30,284 nucleotides of DNA. Source: CAKRPJ01 sp934376955 (lineage in GTDB: Bacteria; Bacillota; Clostridia; Lachnospirales; Lachnospiraceae). The translations under genes and the position numbers were made by a program. The stretch lies in the NCBI GenBank assembly GCA_934376955.1, contig CAKRPJ010000027.1, positions 1 to 30,284 on the forward strand. The letters are read 5' to 3'. Positions 22,020 through 30,237 of this stretch are shown in pieces (the first letter of the stretch is position 1; each line of letters begins with the position of its first letter). A model generated the notes under the pieces. That model was not told the DNA's origin. It did not search any database and was given only the letters and a program-made list of their open reading frames with translations.

Positions 22020-23105
22020 ATGAAAAGAGTAGGATTCCTCACGAGCGGCGGAGACTGCCAGGCACTAAACGCAACCATGCGTGGTGTGGCGAAGGGCCTG
22101 TTCCAGATCTACGGAGATGAAGTAGAGATCATCGGATTTGAGGACGGATATAAGGGATTAATGTATGCAAATTATCATCTTATGGGAAAGTCTGATTTTT
22201 CCGGGATCCTGACAAAGGGCGGCACTATGCTGGGAACCTCAAGACAGCCCTTCAAATTCATGCGTGTGCCGGATGAAAACGGTCTGGATAAGATCGAGCT
22301 GATGAAGCAGACCTATTATAAGCTGAAGCTGGATGCACTTGTGATCCTCGGCGGAAACGGAAGCCAGAAAACGGCAAATCTGTTAAGCCAGCAGGGCCTT
22401 CATGTGATCGGCCTGCCGAAAACGATCGACAACGATCTCTGGGGAACGGATATGACCTTCGGCTTTCAGAGCGCGGTCGATATCGCAACAAACGCCATTG
22501 ACTGTATCCACACAACGGCGTTCTCTCATGGCCGCGTCTTTATTGTAGAGATCATGGGACATAAGGTCGGCTGGCTGGCGCTCCATGCAGGTATAGCGGG
22601 CGGCGCCGATATTATCCTGATCCCTGAGATCCCGTATGATCCGGAGGCTGTTGCGAGAAAGATCACGGAGCGGACAAGGAACGGAAGCAGATTTTCGATC
22701 CTTGCTGTTGCCGAAGGCGCAATTTCCAAAGAAGAAGCGGCATTGTCCAAAAAAGAGTATAAAAAAAGACTGGAAGCCAGAGCGGAGAAATATCAGTCGG
22801 TGGCTTACGAGCTTGGCGCAAGGATCGGAGAAATGACCGGACAGGAGATCCGTGTCACCGTTCCCGGCCACATGCAGCGAGGAGGTGCGCCGGTACCCTA
22901 TGACCGCGTGATATCCTCCAGAATCGGAGCACATGCAGCCGACATGATCGATAAAAACAACTTTGGCAAGCTGGTCGTTGTAAAAAATAATGTGGTCACC
23001 GATATCCCACTGGAGGAATCTGCCGGAAAACTGAAATATGTGGACCCGGATTCCGATATTATTAGAGAAGCAAGACTTCTGGGAATCAGCTTTGGAGATA
23101 GATAA
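22020..23105 (+). CDS. 6-phosphofructokinase family protein with altered nucleotide-site residues
   Basis: 361 residues from ATG 22020 (AAAGGA upstream; the family opens MKRVGFLTSGGD). The reading frame is open further upstream but those codons precede the ribosome site. The catalytic segment P133-KTIDND-139 is intact, as are GTDMTFGFQSAVD and VPGHMQRGGAPVPYDR. Departures: GGDCQAL replaces the usual GGDAPGM, and GGNGS (111-115) replaces GGDGS, so the aspartate corresponding to E. coli D103 is asparagine; MGR is MGH. The glycine equivalent to E. coli G104 suggests ATP use, while lysine in PKTIDND resembles PPi-type and mixed clades. It is probably a PFK-A relative of unclear donor. It is followed by dnaX after three bases. 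Confidence 0.88.
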   Translation: MKRVGFLTSGGDCQALNATMRGVAKGLFQIYGDEVEIIGFEDGYKGLMYANYHLMGKSDFSGILTKGGTMLGTSRQPFKFMRVPDENGLDKIELMKQTYYKLKLDALVILGGNGSQKTANLLSQQGLHVIGLPKTIDNDLWGTDMTFGFQSAVDIATNAIDCIHTTAFSHGRVFIVEIMGHKVGWLALHAGIAGGADIILIPEIPYDPEAVARKITERTRNGSRFSILAVAEGAISKEEAALSKKEYKKRLEARAEKYQSVAYELGARIGEMTGQEIRVTVPGHMQRGGAPVPYDRVISSRIGAHAADMIDKNNFGKLVVVKNNVVTDIPLEESAGKLKYVDPDSDIIREARLLGISFGDR

Positions 23106-23108
23106 ATC

Positions 23109-24749
23109 ATGTCATATACAGCATTATATCGAAAATGGCGGCCACAGAGGTTTGAGGATGTAAAAGGGCAGGATCATATCGTAACGACTCTGCAGAACCA
23201 GATCCGTTCCAACAGGATCGGACATGCGTACCTGTTTTGCGGTACCAGAGGAACAGGAAAGACCTCCGTGGCAAAAATATTTGCCCGGGCTGTAAACTGT
23301 GAGGCACCGGTCAACGGAAGTCCCTGCGGTAGGTGTCCAAGCTGTCAGCAGATCCTTGCCGGCACATCCCTCAATGTGGTCGAGATCGATGCCGCGTCCA
23401 ATAACGGCGTAGAAAATATCCGGGAGATCCGAGAACAGGTTCAGTATCCTCCGACAGAAGGGCGATACCGGGTCTATATTATCGACGAGGTTCACATGCT
23501 CTCGACCGGTGCGTTTAATGCACTTTTAAAGACATTGGAGGAGCCTCCGTCATACGTGATTTTCATACTGGCAACAACAGAAGCACACAAGATCCCGATC
23601 ACGGTGCTCTCCCGCTGTCAGCGATACGATTTCCGAAGGATCACGGTGGATACGATCACAGACCGGCTTCGGGAGCTGACGAAGGCAGAAAACATGCCGG
23701 TAGAGGATCGGGCATTAAAATATGTGGCAAAGGCCGGTGACGGCTCCATGCGTGATGCGTTAAGCCTTCTCGACCAATGTGCCGCGTTCCACTTTGGGGA
23801 GACCCTGACGTATGAACATGTTCTCGATGTTTTAGGCGCAGTGGATAATCAGGTTTTCCGCGAGCTTTTTCGGGCGATCGTCGGGAAACAGACAAAGGAA
23901 TGTATTAAAATGCTGGAGGAGATGGTGATCCAGGGGCGGGAGCTCTCCCAGCTTATCGTCGATCTGATATGGTTTTTGAGAAACCTTTTGATCTTGAAGA
24001 CTACAGACGATGCGGAGGAGCTTCTGGATATGTCGGAGGACAACCTGAAGCTATTGCAAGAGGATGCTAAGCTGGCAGATGAAAATGTGCTGATGCGGTA
24101 CATCCGTGTGTTTTCCGAATTATCCAGCCGGATCCGCTATGCGAATCAGAAGCGGGTCCTGATTGAGATCACCTTTATCAAGTTAACAAGACCGGAAATG
24201 GAGCAGAGTCTGGATGCAGTTATAGAACGTCTGGATAAGCTAGAGCAGAAGATGGCAGAAGGGATCCCGGCGGCACCGTGGCCTCCCGCAGAGGCGGCCG
24301 GAAGCGGCGTGGGAGTCCCGGCCTTGCAGGGCAATGGAGAAACGGGTAGTCCCGCCTTTGCCTCTCCGGGAGAAGGTGTTCGTCCGGAACCGAGGACGGT
24401 ATCTCTCCCGAAGGCCCAGCTGGAGGATCTTAACCTGATCCGAAATGAGTGGGGAAAGATTGTCCGGGATATCGGAATGTCCATTCGTCCCAGCTTCCGG
24501 GAGACCGTTGTGGAGCCCGCCGGAGAAGGCTGCCTTTGCATCGTGTTCAATGATTCTATGAACTTTGGTATAGGAAGCCGTCCCAGCGTTCTGGGAGAGC
24601 TTGAACGGTATGTGGAGAGCAAATACGGGAAGTCCATATATTTTAAGGCACGTTTGCGGGAAAGCGGCGAGCGGCTGGATACCAGATATGTCACAGATGA
24701 AGAATTGGCCTCGAAGATCCGTATGGAGGTATCGATCGAGGACTCATAA
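23109..24749 (+). CDS. dnaX: DNA polymerase III subunits gamma/tau
   Basis: Clamp-loader ATPase of the replicase. The N-terminus SYTALYRKWRPQRFEDVKGQ is diagnostic. Walker A is G45-TRGTGKT-52, the zinc cysteines are C64, C73, C76 and C79, Walker B is VYIIDEVHMLS, and sensor 1 is FILATTEAHKIP. The AAA+ lid and collar follow to about residue 370; a Pro/Gly-rich linker at about 390-440 leads to a tau-specific C-terminal domain. The 546 residues are normal for Clostridia. No slippery heptamer was obvious. It lies three bases after the PFK-type gene and upstream of ebfC and recR, the conserved order. Confidence 0.96.
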   Translation: MSYTALYRKWRPQRFEDVKGQDHIVTTLQNQIRSNRIGHAYLFCGTRGTGKTSVAKIFARAVNCEAPVNGSPCGRCPSCQQILAGTSLNVVEIDAASNNGVENIREIREQVQYPPTEGRYRVYIIDEVHMLSTGAFNALLKTLEEPPSYVIFILATTEAHKIPITVLSRCQRYDFRRITVDTITDRLRELTKAENMPVEDRALKYVAKAGDGSMRDALSLLDQCAAFHFGETLTYEHVLDVLGAVDNQVFRELFRAIVGKQTKECIKMLEEMVIQGRELSQLIVDLIWFLRNLLILKTTDDAEELLDMSEDNLKLLQEDAKLADENVLMRYIRVFSELSSRIRYANQKRVLIEITFIKLTRPEMEQSLDAVIERLDKLEQKMAEGIPAAPWPPAEAAGSGVGVPALQGNGETGSPAFASPGEGVRPEPRTVSLPKAQLEDLNLIRNEWGKIVRDIGMSIRPSFRETVVEPAGEGCLCIVFNDSMNFGIGSRPSVLGELERYVESKYGKSIYFKARLRESGERLDTRYVTDEELASKIRMEVSIEDS

Positions 24750-24786
24750 ATTGATAATAAAATTATTTTAGAGGAGGAATGACACC

Positions 24787-25137
24787 ATGGCAAAGCGTGG
24801 CGGTTTTCCGGGCGGAATGCCCGGCAATATGGCAAATTTAATGAAGCAGGCACAGAGAATGCAGCGTCAGATGGAGGAAAAGACAAAGGAGCTGGAGGAG
24901 AAGCAGTATACAGCGGCAGCTGGCGGCGGAGCGGTTACGGTGACCGTGTCCGGTAAAAAGGAAGTAGTATCCGTAAAGATCTCCCCGGAGGCAGTAGATC
25001 CGGATGATGTAGAGATGCTTGAGGATATGATCGTAGCGGCTACAAATGAGGCCTTCCATCAGATGGAGGAGGAATCCAGCTCCGTTATGGCAGAGCTGAC
25101 AGGCGGTCTCGGCGGCCTTGGAGGACTTTCATTCTAA
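24787..25137 (+). CDS. ebfC: YbaB/EbfC-family nucleoid-associated protein
   Basis: 116 residues. A glycine/methionine-rich start (FPGGMPGNMANLMKQAQRMQ) and helix RQMEEKTKELEEKQYTAAAGGG, then VTVSGKKEVVSVKISPEAVDPDDVEMLEDMIVAATNEAF and a glycine-rich tail are all typical. The dimer binds DNA and is nearly always encoded between dnaX and recR, as here. GAGGAGG lies ten bases before the ATG. Confidence 0.96.
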   Translation: MAKRGGFPGGMPGNMANLMKQAQRMQRQMEEKTKELEEKQYTAAAGGGAVTVTVSGKKEVVSVKISPEAVDPDDVEMLEDMIVAATNEAFHQMEEESSSVMAELTGGLGGLGGLSF

Positions 25138-25138
25138 A

Positions 25139-25735
25139 ATGGATTATTACAGCAGTCAGATTTCAAAATTGATAGAAGAACTCTCAAAGCTTCCGGGCAT
25201 AGGAAATAAAACGGCTCAGAGGCTGGCGTTTCACATTATCAATATGCCGGAAGAACAGGTAGAGCGTCTTTCCGGTGCGATCCGGGATGCAAAGCATAAT
25301 GTTCATTATTGTAAGGAATGTTTTACGCTTACAGATCAGGAGATCTGTCCGATCTGCAAAAGCCCGTCCCGCGACCACAGCGTTATAATGGTAGTGGAAA
25401 ATCCAAGAGACCTGGCAGCTTATGAAAAAACAGGCAAGTTTAATGGAGTATACCATGTCCTTCATGGTGCGATCTCACCTATGCTCGGGATCGGACCGGG
25501 GGATATTAAGCTGAAGGAATTAATGACCCGTCTTCAGAAGGATGTGAAGGAGGTCATTATTGCAACAAATTCCAGCCTGGAAGGAGAAACTACAGCAATG
25601 TATATCAGTAAGCTGATCAAGCCGACCGGGATCAAGGTGACCCGGATCGCCAGCGGAGTCCCGGTGGGCGGAGATCTGGAGTATATCGATGAAGTAACAC
25701 TGCTCCGGGCATTGGAGGGCCGGATAGAGCTGTAG
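25139..25735 (+). CDS. recR: Recombination mediator protein RecR
   Basis: 198 residues from ATG 25139, the usual length; MDYYSSQISKLIEELSKLPG is the standard opening. Features are the helix-hairpin-helix LPGIGNKTAQRLAFHI, the zinc finger C-x2-C...C-x2-C in HYCKECFTLTDQEICPIC, and the Toprim domain (VMVVENPRDLAAYEKTG). The C-terminal Walker-B-like TRIASGVPVGGDLEYID is family-typical. It loads RecA with RecF/RecO on gapped DNA. Starts one base after the ebfC stop; its ribosome site GGAGGA lies inside the end of ebfC. Confidence 0.97.
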   Translation: MDYYSSQISKLIEELSKLPGIGNKTAQRLAFHIINMPEEQVERLSGAIRDAKHNVHYCKECFTLTDQEICPICKSPSRDHSVIMVVENPRDLAAYEKTGKFNGVYHVLHGAISPMLGIGPGDIKLKELMTRLQKDVKEVIIATNSSLEGETTAMYISKLIKPTGIKVTRIASGVPVGGDLEYIDEVTLLRALEGRIEL

Positions 25736-25758
25736 GGAATTTAGGAGATGCAAAAGAA

Positions 25759-27927
25759 ATGGATAAATATGAGTTTAACGTAAAGGTTGAGCAGATCAAA
25801 AAGCTGGTCAACCGCGGAGATTTTGCAACAGCGATGAAGATCGCAGACACAATTGACTGGCATCGTGTCAGGAATACAAGCCTGCTTTCCATGATCGCAC
25901 AGATCTATGAGAAAAATAATGAATACCAGGAAGCGAAGGATATCCTGCTTCTGGCGTTTGAACGTGCTCCCATCGGAAAACGTTTATTATATAAGCTGAC
26001 AGATCTGGCGTTAAAAGAGGGAAGTGTTGCGGAGGCAGAGGCGTATTACAGAGAATTCTGTGATCTGGCTCCGGAGGATCCGCGGCAGTATCTGTTACGC
26101 TACCTCATTTTAAAAACGAAAAAGGCACCGCTGGATCAGCTGATTCGTGCGCTGGAAACCTATACGTCCAGTGAAGTAGATGAGAAATGGCTCTATGAGC
26201 TGGCAGAGCTTTACCATAAGGGCAATATGGAAGAAAAATGCGTGGGGACTTGTGACAGGATCATGCTTTTATTCGGGCTTGGAAAATATGTGGATAAGGC
26301 AATGGATCTGAAGCTGGAGTACGCACCGCTAAATAAATATCAGATGGATCTTGTGGAGAACCGGGATAAATACGAGGCAAAGCTCAGAGCCGTTGAGGAA
26401 GGCTACAGCACTCCGTCCGATCAGGAAGATTATGAGGAGGAGCGGCAGCCGGATTCCGGATACGATGTGAACAATAATGTTGTTGTGCAGCTCCACGAGG
26501 ATGCCCAGACACAAAAGCTGGCTCAGGAAATGTCCAGATTATCAGAAGAAGACCTCCATACGGCTGAGGTGGAAGAAGATGATATGGATGCCACAAGAAC
26601 ATTGGATGATCTTCATACGATAAAGGAAATCAAGCCTACTAAGCGTGTCCTTGATCTTGCGGCGGAGAGAGAGGCCATCGAGGCAAATCGGGAGATCGAG
26701 AGGCAGAAGCAGGCTATCCGTGCCGCCAAGGAACGCGAGGAGATGGAAGAAGAAGCACTCCGGCGTGCAGAAGAAGAAAGAGAGCTTGCACGTCGTGAGG
26801 AGGAAGAACGCCGGCAAAGAAAACAGGCAGAAATAGACAGAGAACGTGCGATGCACCGGATGTCCCAGCCTGTTTCGGAAGAACCGGAGGAGTATGAGGA
26901 GCCGGAGGCACCGGAGACGAACCATCTTATGATCGAGGCAGAGTCAGAGGATGAAGGAATCGCCATGGCACGGGAAGCCCTTCGCAAGATCCATCAGGAG
27001 CTGGGCTATGTAAATCCGGCGGTGAAGATCAGCAGCGAAAAGTTGAATCTCAAGGGGATCATGGCGGTTGCTGAAAAGCTTGCCGGAAAAGACCTGATCA
27101 TCGAGCATGCAGCCGGTCTTACCGCGACCCTTTTGGGGGAGCTGAACGATCTGATGGATGCAGACCGCTCCGGTATGATCGTTGTCCTTATCGATACTCC
27201 GTCCAATATGGAATATCTCCATAGCCACTATATGGCATTGGCAGAAAAATTCCAGTACATAGGTGCAAAGGATGTTTTGGGTGATGAGAGAGTCGATGAT
27301 CCCGAAACAGCCGTGAACACTGTGGCGGAAGATGCAGCTGCCTACTCTGAAGAAATGGAAGCTGAAGCGGCAAGTGAAACAGCAGGTGAAGTGACAGCAG
27401 AAAATGAAGCCGCAATCGAAAGTGAGGCAGCAACCGAAAATGAGGTAGAGCAGGCACTGAAAAGAGAAACGGATGCACAGGAACGGATCGCCAGAGATAT
27501 GGAGCCAATAAAGGAGGAACCGTCGCCTGCGGCGGCACCGGTAAGAGAAGCGGCTCCTGCGACACCGGTTGTGCCGGAAGTTGCCCCGTTACAGACAGCA
27601 AAACCGGCCGCTCCTGCTTCTGCACGGAAGAACGGGATGGATCAGCCGATGGATCTGGAGGAATTTGCCCAGTATGCATGTAAGTATGCAGCCGATATCG
27701 ATTGCAGCATAACGGGTAAGAGCCTGCTGGCGTTGTACGAGAGGATCGAAATGATGGAGGAGGACGGAGAAGCGTTAACTCCGAAGGCAGCAGAGGATCT
27801 GATCGAAAGAGCGGCCGATAAAGCGGAGAAGCCTTCGCTCGGAAAGCGGCTTACCAGCCTGTTTGCCCCGAAATATGATAAAGAGGGATATCTGATCCTC
27901 AGAGAAGACAATTTTTTTGATGACTAA
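25759..27927 (+). CDS. Large acidic TPR and coiled-coil protein with a degenerate AAA+-like segment
   Basis: 722 residues, not a named family I recognise. Residues 1 to about 185 are helical repeats of TPR kind (AYYREFCDLAPEDPRQYLLRY). Residues about 215-295 are acidic. Residues about 300-370 form a charged helix (AAEREAIEANREIERQKQ onward), a probable long coiled coil. Residues about 388-505 resemble the second half of a CbbX-like AAA+ domain: KDLIIEHAAGLT stands where that family has an FIDEAY Walker B, followed by LLGELNDLMDADRSGMIVVL and MEYLHS. No Walker A is present. Residues about 520-640 are an Ala/Glu/Pro-rich linker; 645-722 is a helical tail like an AAA+ lid. Possibly a scaffold or adaptor; function unknown. 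It follows recR by 23 bases. Confidence 0.8.
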   Translation: MDKYEFNVKVEQIKKLVNRGDFATAMKIADTIDWHRVRNTSLLSMIAQIYEKNNEYQEAKDILLLAFERAPIGKRLLYKLTDLALKEGSVAEAEAYYREFCDLAPEDPRQYLLRYLILKTKKAPLDQLIRALETYTSSEVDEKWLYELAELYHKGNMEEKCVGTCDRIMLLFGLGKYVDKAMDLKLEYAPLNKYQMDLVENRDKYEAKLRAVEEGYSTPSDQEDYEEERQPDSGYDVNNNVVVQLHEDAQTQKLAQEMSRLSEEDLHTAEVEEDDMDATRTLDDLHTIKEIKPTKRVLDLAAEREAIEANREIERQKQAIRAAKEREEMEEEALRRAEEERELARREEEERRQRKQAEIDRERAMHRMSQPVSEEPEEYEEPEAPETNHLMIEAESEDEGIAMAREALRKIHQELGYVNPAVKISSEKLNLKGIMAVAEKLAGKDLIIEHAAGLTATLLGELNDLMDADRSGMIVVLIDTPSNMEYLHSHYMALAEKFQYIGAKDVLGDERVDDPETAVNTVAEDAAAYSEEMEAEAASETAGEVTAENEAAIESEAATENEVEQALKRETDAQERIARDMEPIKEEPSPAAAPVREAAPATPVVPEVAPLQTAKPAAPASARKNGMDQPMDLEEFAQYACKYAADIDCSITGKSLLALYERIEMMEEDGEALTPKAAEDLIERAADKAEKPSLGKRLTSLFAPKYDKEGYLILREDNFFDD

Positions 27928-27939
27928 TAGATAGGTAGA

Positions 27940-27976
27940 TCATGAGCCATTGCATTCGGTAAGCTTTGGCTCATGA
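27940..27976 (+). terminator. Stem-loop after the TPR/coiled-coil gene
   Basis: Perfect 10-bp stem TCATGAGCCA/TGGCTCATGA around a 17-base loop, without a T-run. It may partly separate the dnaX-recR transcript from the phosphatase gene. Confidence 0.5.
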
Positions 27977-28007
27977 CTGCATTGTGGGAGAAATACAGAG
28001 AATAATT

Positions 28008-28850
28008 ATGAAGATAAAATTGATCGCGACGGACTTGGACGGAACCTTTCTGGATGACAATAAACAGATTCCGATCGACAATAAACAGGCAATTTCAGAG
28101 TGTGTGGCCCGGGGGATCCGGATCGTACCGGCTACGGGACGGACGATCCCGGGGATCCCGCAGGAGTTAAAGGAGCTTCCCGGAGTGCGCTATGTCATTG
28201 CAACAAATGGAGCACTTGTAGCAGATTTAAAGGAAAACAAATGGATCTATACCTGCAGACTGTCGGCAGCGCTGGCTGTTTCTGTCATGGAGGCGGCACG
28301 GGCTTGCGAGGATGACATTATGTTTGATGCGTATGTCGACGGCGTGGGATATACTATGCCATGCTTTTATGACCATATAGACCGATATGTTAGCTCCGAA
28401 ACGGTAAGAGGATTGATACGAAAAACGAGGAAGGTAGTCCCGGACAGTATTGAATTTATAAAAGAAAAGGGCTGTGAGGTCGATAAGATCAACCTGTTCT
28501 TCAGAAACAAGGAATCCAGAGACCGGATGCGGCAGAAGCTGATGCGGTTTGCGGATATTATTGTGACGTCATCGATATCTGAAAATCTGGAGATCAATGC
28601 ACGAGGAGCCAATAAAGGGGAAGCACTGCTTCGCCTTGCAGAGCATCTGGGGATCCGAATGGAGGAGACCATGGCCTTTGGTGACGGGGAAAATGACTGC
28701 ACGATGCTGAAAATGGCCGGTATTGGTGTGGCTATGTCAAACGGTGCAGAGGCGGCAAAAGGAGCAGCAGATCATATTACCGCATCCAACAATGAAGCCG
28801 GTGTGGCAAAAGCCATCGGAAAATTCATCACTGTCGAGAAAAACCTGTAA
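28008..28850 (+). CDS. Cof-type HAD-superfamily phosphatase
   Basis: 280 residues from ATG 28008, where the family motif MKIKLIATDLDGT begins; the open frame upstream starts with a TTG inside a hairpin and is not credible. D9 and D11 are the nucleophile and acid. Motif II is ATGRT, motif III is the lysine in GANKGEALLRLAEHLGI, and motif IV is AFGDGENDCTMLKMAGIGVAM. The cap domain (type IIB) lies at about 85-190. Such enzymes dephosphorylate sugar phosphates, FMN or PLP; the substrate is not predictable. The ribosome site is weak (AGAGAA), suggesting modest expression. Confidence 0.93.
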   Translation: MKIKLIATDLDGTFLDDNKQIPIDNKQAISECVARGIRIVPATGRTIPGIPQELKELPGVRYVIATNGALVADLKENKWIYTCRLSAALAVSVMEAARACEDDIMFDAYVDGVGYTMPCFYDHIDRYVSSETVRGLIRKTRKVVPDSIEFIKEKGCEVDKINLFFRNKESRDRMRQKLMRFADIIVTSSISENLEINARGANKGEALLRLAEHLGIRMEETMAFGDGENDCTMLKMAGIGVAMSNGAEAAKGAADHITASNNEAGVAKAIGKFITVEKNL

Positions 28851-28854
28851 CAGA

Positions 28855-29018
28855 GTCAAGCGGATATTCGCAATCCGCTTCGCTACGCGGCTCTACACCG
28901 AATAACTGCTCCGCAGTTTATCAGAAGGAGCTTGCACTCCTCCTGATACAAGCAAGTCCCCACCCACTGCTTATTGCTTTTCGCAATTGAAGCAGGGGAC
29001 TTACTTGATTCGGTTAAA
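28855..29018 (-). repeat. Dispersed intergenic repeat, copy C (long form)
   Basis: A 164-base non-coding element. Read on minus it starts TTTAACCGAATC (complement of 29007-29018) and ends with the 32-base segment identical to copy B. The interior is a string of hairpins: 28904-28919 (AACTGC/GCAGTT), about 28918-28950 (GAAGGAG/CTCCTCC type, one mismatch) and about 28955-29006 (AAGTCCCC/GGGGACTT with inner ATTGC/GCAAT). Copy A equals its two ends joined. It follows the HAD gene and may act as its terminator or mRNA stabiliser. No coding sequence is visible in 28851-29154. Confidence 0.8.
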
Positions 29019-29154
29019 AAACGGATATCTCATAATGGCTGAATATTCGGATATGCGAGCTTTGGATCGGCCGCCATGAGTGTATGTGATCGTCAAAGAA
29101 GCATTACCGGGGAACGCAGAGCTGTATCCCGATGCGGGAGGTGAAATAAAAAGG

Positions 29155-29883
29155 ATGGAATGGAAACAGATCATTTTAGGGCATTGGCTGGAGATAGCCA
29201 TAGCGCTCTATCTGCTGGGTATGATATTATACGGACATTATAAGGGCTTTATCCGGCTTTCGGTTTCTGCACTGGCTATGGTCATTACCTTTACAACGAT
29301 ACATCTGGCAATGCCGCATATCACAAGCTGGGTAAAAAATGAAACGCCGATCTATGAACAGATCAGGGAGGGAGTAGAAAAGGCAGCAGGTCTGGACGAG
29401 CTTTCGGACCTGACAATGGATCATGAAGCCGAAAATAAGGTCATTGAAGCTCTGGGGCTGCCGCAGAAGATCAGAAAAGCCCTTGAGGATAACAATACGG
29501 GAGAAACATACCGGATCATGGGCGTGACCTTGTTCCGGGATTATGTCAGCGGCTATCTGGCAGACATGATATTAAAGATGGCAGTATTTGTTGTTCTGTT
29601 TCTTACGATATATATCGTTCTTCACCTATTGGTATTGTGGCTAGACCTGATCGCGAGACTTCCGATCCTCTCCGGTATCAACAAAATATCGGGTGCCCTT
29701 CTCGGAGCCGCAGAGGCATTGATATTTATCTGGATCGGATGCCTTCTCCTCACGGCATTTTCGGGAACAGCACCGGCTGCGGCTGCATTAAAACAGGTAG
29801 AAGCAAGCAAATGGCTGAGTTATTTGTACGATCACAACCTGCTTTTGAATTTCGTAGTGGGGCTCGTATGCATTGCGATCTAA
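29155..29883 (+). CDS. CvpA-like integral membrane protein
   Basis: 242 residues from ATG 29155, with GGAGGT 12 bases upstream; an in-frame ATG at 29080 lies within a region without a ribosome site. Hydrophobic segments lie at about residues 7-27 (WLEIAIALYLLGMILYGHYK), 30-55, 150-175, 180-200 and 205-225. The first part with GHYKGFIRLSVSALAM and the later INKISGALLGAAEALIFIWIG match the CvpA (colicin V production) membrane family. The central region (about 65-130) is soluble and charged. The cellular role of CvpA is poorly defined. Followed by 200 bases containing only a hairpin. Confidence 0.75.
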   Translation: MEWKQIILGHWLEIAIALYLLGMILYGHYKGFIRLSVSALAMVITFTTIHLAMPHITSWVKNETPIYEQIREGVEKAAGLDELSDLTMDHEAENKVIEALGLPQKIRKALEDNNTGETYRIMGVTLFRDYVSGYLADMILKMAVFVVLFLTIYIVLHLLVLWLDLIARLPILSGINKISGALLGAAEALIFIWIGCLLLTAFSGTAPAAAALKQVEASKWLSYLYDHNLLLNFVVGLVCIAI

Positions 29884-29904
29884 TGTCGGCAGCGGAAGCA
29901 GCAT

Positions 29905-29929
29905 AATTGTTTTTCCGGTAAAAACAATT
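29905..29929. terminator. Stem-loop after the CvpA-like gene
   Basis: Perfect 10-bp AT-rich stem (AATTGTTTTT/AAAAACAATT, five-base loop) 22 bases past the stop, but no T-run follows on plus beyond a few bases. Nothing else was identified between 29930 and 30078. Confidence 0.4.
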
Positions 29930-30078
29930 TGCCGGAAATTTTCGCGGGAAGGCGTGGAAGGTCTCCGGGCACAGGAAAAATGCCGGCCACAAAATATAGA
30001 CTTTATAAGGAAAAAACGGCATATCTTGTGCTTTGAATTTGGCAGAAAAAATTGTTTGAAAAAATGCCACAAATTGCC

Positions 30079-30107
30079 TTGACAAGTGAGAAAATCCATG
30101 ATATATT
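30079..30107 (+). promoter_or_regulatory. Strong promoter P1 near the window end
   Basis: Perfect TTGACA (30079-30084), 17-base spacer, TATATT (30102-30107). It is directly followed by the terminator at 30110-30147. Confidence 0.8.
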
Positions 30108-30109
30108 AG

Positions 30110-30147
30110 AGCTCCGATGAGGGTTGCGGCCCTCAAGGAGCTTTTTT
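30110..30147 (+). terminator. Promoter-proximal intrinsic terminator
   Basis: Two stacked stems, AGCTCC/GGAGCT outside and GAGGG/CCCTC inside, followed by six T. It begins at the expected transcription start of P1, so a P1 transcript would end after about 35 bases unless the hairpin is prevented from forming. Confidence 0.85.
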
Positions 30148-30208
30148 CATACGAAGGTTCATGAAAATGAAAACCTTGAAGAAATTCAAAAAAAGATGAA
30201 AAAAGTCG

Positions 30209-30237
30209 TTGACAAACAGAAACACTTATGATAATAT
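30209..30237 (+). promoter_or_regulatory. Strong promoter P2 at the window end
   Basis: Perfect TTGACA (30209-30214), 17-base spacer, TAATAT (30232-30237). A 5-bp hairpin (GTTGC/GCAAC, about 30244-30263) begins the leader. The gene lies beyond the window. Tandem consensus promoters would suit an rRNA operon, but this is a guess. Confidence 0.75.

Noticed and set aside
23109..24749. Programmed frameshift in dnaX giving a short gamma form
   Set aside because: No A-rich slippery heptamer followed by a hairpin was seen at the junction of the AAA+ and tau-specific regions.
28851..29154. CRISPR-like or tRNA reading of the hairpin-rich gap
   Set aside because: No regularly spaced identical repeats and no cloverleaf or CCA-type end; it fits the dispersed repeat copy C instead.
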